This document shows positions 60,458 through 64,000 of a stretch of 64,000 nucleotides of DNA, in pieces. The DNA is taken from contig JAFYYI010000050.1 of NCBI GenBank assembly GCA_017557665.1, positions 1-64,000 on the forward strand, in the 5' to 3' direction. The position numbers and the translations under genes were made by a program. The stretch comes from Muribaculaceae bacterium (GTDB lineage: Bacteria; Bacteroidota; Bacteroidia; Bacteroidales; Muribaculaceae). The notes below the pieces were generated by a model, which worked only from the letters and a program-made list of their open reading frames with translations, did no database searches and was not told the DNA's origin. Position 1 is the stretch's first letter; each line of letters starts with the position of its first letter.

Positions 60458-62233
60458 TTAAACGGTCGAGAGTATTTGACTGATGAGCTCGATGGCATCA
60501 GAAACACTGACCGTGCCATCCTTATCCACATCACTACAAATCTGGCAGCCGACTTTAGAATCATTCAACACGTCGCTTATCATCATCAACGCGTCCGAGA
60601 TGTTGACAGAACCATCGTGGTTGACGTCACCGATGGTGTGAAGCTGTTTCATATACCAGAAACTTGCCGTTTTATCACGATTGATAACCATCTCGGTCAC
60701 AGGCTTTCCCAAGTAGCCGGCATTGCCGGTAATCTCACCGTAAGAGGTCATATTGAGTACCGTGGCAGGCGTTGATTGATCACTCACTTCGGTTTTGCTG
60801 CCATTGGGCCACAGGTCGCCGCTCTCGGTATACTTCGACAGCTTATTGTCGGCAGGCAGCAAGGTCACCAGCTGGATTTTATCGTTATTGGGCTTGTTAT
60901 TGGTCCAGCGGTCGGCGCTGTAGGTGATATGCGTCACCATGATGCCCGTTCCGGGAAGATAACGGTCCCAGCCTTGCCGCTGACGGTTCTCGAGGATAAA
61001 ATACTCGTTCCTGTTCACATCGCTCACAATGCGCACCGCCACGTCAGAGCCCTTGATGCCTTGATTCCAAACGGGCAAGGTGTAGTGGGTGTTGGGCTCA
61101 GGGGTGATGTAGTCCACCCACCCCATGAAAACCTTCTCATAGGCCGAATAGCCCACCGGCGTGTAGCCATCGTTGCAATAGCAACCCAGACACATGATAT
61201 CCCAGTTGCCCATGCCGTAATTGTCGTTGTTACCCGTGTCATAGAGGTCGGGCAAGCCCAGGCAATGGCCAAACTCGTGGCAGAAGGTGCCGATGCCATC
61301 GATGGTCTTGCCGTTGTCATTGCTGCCGTACAACTCATTAAATACGGCAAAATGGTTGACATAGGGGTCCCCAGCGCCTGGAGCGAACGCTCCGTTACCG
61401 CCGCGTGAATAATACCTTGCGGCATCCAGGGTCCAATTGCAGGGCCAAATGGCCTCGGGGTGGCTTGTGGCGGCCTGAGCCTCTCCCACTCCGGCAAAGA
61501 TGACAATGACCACATCGCAATAGCTATCGTCATTCGTGTCATAGGGGTCGAATGACACTCCATCGGCCGAGGCCAACTCGCACGCTTCGGTCACCATCCA
61601 GCCGATTCCCTTGTCCTTGGTGGTGCCTGAATGACCACCGTAATACTCCCTGTTCTCAGACAGGCAATAAATGCCATACACGTCAAACACGGGCTTATAC
61701 AAGCCATTGGACTGGTCCATGAAATACTTGCCGACGCTCTCTTCTCCCGTCAGCATGGCATTGATTATCTTCTCGCGGGTATTATTGAACTTCTTGTCCT
61801 GGAACTCCACCAGAATGATGGGAATGCGGCGTTCTCCCTGGGCTGGCACATCGGCAGTGGCGTTGCTGCCAGTGGCATTCAAGCGGCCAGGACGGGCAGG
61901 AAGCTTATAGGACTTGGACGGCATCGTGAAAGCTCCACGCTGAGCCTGGACAAATGCTTTCTCGATGGCCGAGCGTTGACCTTCATTGTGCGCTCGCACG
62001 GCAGTCAGTCCTGTCAGTGACGAGGTGTAGTAGAAATCACCGTCAATGCCGCGTTCCACCGTCAGTCCGTCGGTGGTCATGAGGGCATGATTGAAGGCAT
62101 TTCCCACAGCCTGTACTTTCAAGGTGGTTCCGTCACTTTGTATGATTGTGTGCCAGCCTGGCTTTGCGGGAACAGCGATAGCCGCAATCGAGCAGCACAA
62201 CAATACAGACAGGATAGTGAATCTTCTCTTCAT
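60458..62233 (-). CDS. M6 family secreted metalloprotease with dockerin repeats
   Basis: This 591-residue protein starts at the ATG at 62233 (MKRRFTILSVLLCCSIAAIA, a signal peptide), not the upstream frame to 62299. The M6 domain has the zinc motif TFCHEFGHCLGLPDLYD and the sequences IPIILVEFQDKKFN and YFMDQSNGLYKPVFDVYG. It ends in two dockerin repeats, GDVNHDGSVNISDALMMI and SDVDKDGTVSVSDAIELI. It should be exported and cleave proteins outside the cell, and the dockerin end may tether it to a partner. Confidence 0.9.
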   Translation of the reverse strand: MKRRFTILSVLLCCSIAAIAVPAKPGWHTIIQSDGTTLKVQAVGNAFNHALMTTDGLTVERGIDGDFYYTSSLTGLTAVRAHNEGQRSAIEKAFVQAQRGAFTMPSKSYKLPARPGRLNATGSNATADVPAQGERRIPIILVEFQDKKFNNTREKIINAMLTGEESVGKYFMDQSNGLYKPVFDVYGIYCLSENREYYGGHSGTTKDKGIGWMVTEACELASADGVSFDPYDTNDDSYCDVVIVIFAGVGEAQAATSHPEAIWPCNWTLDAARYYSRGGNGAFAPGAGDPYVNHFAVFNELYGSNDNGKTIDGIGTFCHEFGHCLGLPDLYDTGNNDNYGMGNWDIMCLGCYCNDGYTPVGYSAYEKVFMGWVDYITPEPNTHYTLPVWNQGIKGSDVAVRIVSDVNRNEYFILENRQRQGWDRYLPGTGIMVTHITYSADRWTNNKPNNDKIQLVTLLPADNKLSKYTESGDLWPNGSKTEVSDQSTPATVLNMTSYGEITGNAGYLGKPVTEMVINRDKTASFWYMKQLHTIGDVNHDGSVNISDALMMISDVLNDSKVGCQICSDVDKDGTVSVSDAIELISQILSTV

Positions 62234-62429
62234 TGATAAAAAATGGTTTAGACTGTTTATTAATATTAAATGATGCTTACATATAAATGATTTTGCCACT
62301 TATCCCGAATCAGGATAGTGGCACTTATCCAAAAACGTCGCAAAATTAGGTATAAAAATCAGATTTAGCAAAAATATGACCCGTAACTTGCATAACAAGC
62401 CATGTCAAGAGTGAAACACCTCACAAGCC

Positions 62430-62470
62430 AAAAAAAGATGCGGCAGGGTTTCATCGTTCCCTGCCGCATC
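62430..62470 (-). terminator. Terminator after the second M6-type gene
   Basis: GATGCGGCAGGG (62437-62448) pairs with CCCTGCCGCATC (62459-62470). On the minus strand it is followed by seven T residues, so it ends the transcript of the gene at 62502. Confidence 0.85.
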
Positions 62471-62501
62471 CTGTTTAATCAGTATTCTCTCAAGCTAGCG
62501 A

Positions 62502-64000
62502 TTACTTGGTACTATTAAGTATCATGCTGATCAAGATAATCGCATCACTGATGTTGACCTCGCTATCCTCGTTTATGTCTGCACAAACGGGGCATACATA
62601 GCTAGTGCCGTTCAAGATGTCATTAATCAAGTCAATGACATCCGAGATATTGACAGCCTCATCATGGTTCACGTCACCCAACTCATAGCCATGACCGTTA
62701 TCGAACAGCGTCACCTCTTGCCTGTTACTCCAGCCGCTCTCGGTGCCGTCAAGATACAAGGTTTTCACCTTGTAAACAAAGGTGCCTCCTGCGGTCAGAT
62801 CCTTCACCGTGTAGAACTTGTCGGTGATATCGGTGATGAGGCGGTAGGTCTCATCACCGCTCTCGGTAGCCTTTATGATGTCTTGTGTCGTCAGGTCTCC
62901 GGCATAAACCTGCACCCGCTTCAAGTACAGAAAGTCTGCCAAGTCGGCAATCGTCACAGCATCATTAGCTGCACAATCGAGCACAATGACATAATCAGCG
63001 AAATCCTCGCCCAAGGTCAAGATCTGCTCGTCCTTACTGGTATATACACGCATCGAGCAACTGGCAGAGCCGTAGGGGGCAGCGTTGACCACAACCGTCA
63101 CCTTGTCATAGCCTGCCAAATTATAGGTCGGGGTCCTGATGATGGCATTGTAGGCCAGAACCAAAGCGCCACCGTAGGAGGCCAAATAGGATGTAGCATA
63201 CCATCCCTCGGGCAGATACTGGTCATAATCGCTTGAGATATCTGCCAAATAATCGCCGTCAAGAACATCAGGCAAAGTGCTGAAGTCGGCAGTCTCCAGT
63301 AATTCCACTGTGGGCTTGGTGCTCACCTCCAGGGTATAGCTGACGATATTGTCGTCGGGAGTCATATCGGTCCAGTCGGCACGGAACTTCGTCAGGTTGA
63401 TGAAAGCATTGTCGGCAGGCTGCATCACAGGCTCATAATGCTCGATGATGCCACGGCCCAGAAGGTTGACAACGACATCCTCAGCGCCATTGCTGCTCAA
63501 TGTCACGGTAGCGTCATAGTCCTGGATTTCATCCGGGGCAAAAGTCACTGTCACGTATTTTCCGAGGGCGGCATCGGCAGCACTGATGACCATGGGATCG
63601 ACAGTGAAGGCGCCATCACCGCCATTCAGTGTCAAGGTCACATCACCGGTCAAGGACTGGCCAATGACCTTAAAGGTCATGGAAGCGCTGTTGTTCATCA
63701 TCACGTCACCATAGTTCAACTCGGATTTTGTCACCGAGATGACAGGACCGGTGGCAGCACCCTTCATATACCAGAAGCTGGCCGTGCCATCGGCATTGAT
63801 GACCATTTCGGTCAACGGTTTGCCCAAGTAGCCGGCATTACCGGTGATGTTGCCGTTGGCCGCCATGTTGAGTCTGGCTGCCGGTGTAGAATTATCGGTA
63901 AATGCATTCCTATTGCCGTAGGGCCACAGGTCATGATCCTCGTCATAATAACTCCATGAGTTGTCGGCATTCATGAGTGTCACCAGCTGTATATTCTGGT
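62502..64000 (-). CDS. C-terminal part of a second M6-type metalloprotease with dockerin repeats (partial)
   Basis: The frame is open at the window edge, so the protein begins beyond it. Its first residues, QLVTLMNADNSW and DLWPYGNRN, match the end of the catalytic region of the paralogue at 60458, and so do NGNITGNAGYLGKPLTEMVI and TASFWYMKGA. Then comes an extra beta-rich region with fibronectin-like and choice-of-anchor features, followed by two dockerin repeats, GDVNHDEAVNISDVIDLI and ADINEDSEVNISDAIILI. The M6 zinc motif itself is outside the window. Confidence 0.8.
   Translation of the reverse strand, partial: QNIQLVTLMNADNSWSYYDEDHDLWPYGNRNAFTDNSTPAARLNMAANGNITGNAGYLGKPLTEMVINADGTASFWYMKGAATGPVISVTKSELNYGDVMMNNSASMTFKVIGQSLTGDVTLTLNGGDGAFTVDPMVISAADAALGKYVTVTFAPDEIQDYDATVTLSSNGAEDVVVNLLGRGIIEHYEPVMQPADNAFINLTKFRADWTDMTPDDNIVSYTLEVSTKPTVELLETADFSTLPDVLDGDYLADISSDYDQYLPEGWYATSYLASYGGALVLAYNAIIRTPTYNLAGYDKVTVVVNAAPYGSASCSMRVYTSKDEQILTLGEDFADYVIVLDCAANDAVTIADLADFLYLKRVQVYAGDLTTQDIIKATESGDETYRLITDITDKFYTVKDLTAGGTFVYKVKTLYLDGTESGWSNRQEVTLFDNGHGYELGDVNHDEAVNISDVIDLINDILNGTSYVCPVCADINEDSEVNISDAIILISMILNSTK

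Overview
The window looks like chromosomal DNA from a Bacteroidales bacterium, most likely a gut commensal of the Muribaculaceae/Prevotellaceae type. The evidence is indirect: many promoters match the Bacteroidetes sigma-A form (TTTG, about 20 bp, TAnnTTTG), Shine-Dalgarno sites are not evident, secreted lipoproteins are abundant, and several families are typical of the order (DUF4923, DUF5683, DUF4878, long-form IspG, dockerin-tailed secreted proteins). There is no rRNA here, so the genus cannot be fixed. Only one RNA gene, a tRNA-Leu(CAA), was found. No insertion sequence, prophage or CRISPR array was seen.

Layout. 0-6 kb: tRNA-Leu, tcdA, and a leftward parA-parB-DUF5683-lytic transglycosylase operon for chromosome segregation and wall turnover. 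6-9.3 kb: an AAA+ ATPase and two zinc-ribbon/GYF-type membrane proteins. 9.5-13.2 kb: an ABC exporter with its own YtrA-like GntR repressor and a palindromic operator on the promoter, then small membrane proteins. 13.4-21 kb: M16 protease, lipoprotein, NatAB-like ABC exporter, dtd, nadK. 21-28.6 kb: glycosyltransferase, DUF4923 lipoprotein, GH3-family enzyme, a YhcG-like nuclease of foreign look, and an LTA-synthase-like phosphotransferase. 28.8-34.1 kb: a sigma/anti-sigma pair with small cysteine-rich and lipoprotein genes, an acyl-CoA ligase and a VanX-like dipeptidase.

34.3-38.9 kb is the most unusual stretch. Leftward from comM (yifB) lie several accessory genes for secreted or membrane proteins. 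Three of the four are preceded by a broken copy of the comM 3' end, and the fourth by intact comM. Two of these cassettes share a 114-bp non-coding block that is almost identical, although their genes have diverged strongly. This looks like repeated duplication or integration at the end of comM.

38.9-44.7 kb holds a secreted zinc peptidase, a cysteine-less thioredoxin-like lipoprotein, ispG, a PAP2-like membrane protein and rpoN. 44.7-45.4 kb and 51.9-52.3 kb are repeat-rich intergenic regions sharing the words GGCATCCGC, GGCTGACGCG and an ACGAATTACGC-type element. 45.4-52 kb is a compact leftward cluster of six secreted proteins, five carrying dockerin-type calcium-binding repeats; three of those have an N-terminal beta-rich domain that may be cohesin-like and two a formylglycine-generating-enzyme-like domain. 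A TPR/HTH membrane regulator sits upstream. 52-60.4 kb is mostly housekeeping (PhzF-like, LOG-like, MazG-like, deoC, MATE exporter) plus lipoproteins. 60.4-64 kb has two tandem M6-type secreted metalloproteases, also ending in dockerin repeats; the second runs off the window.
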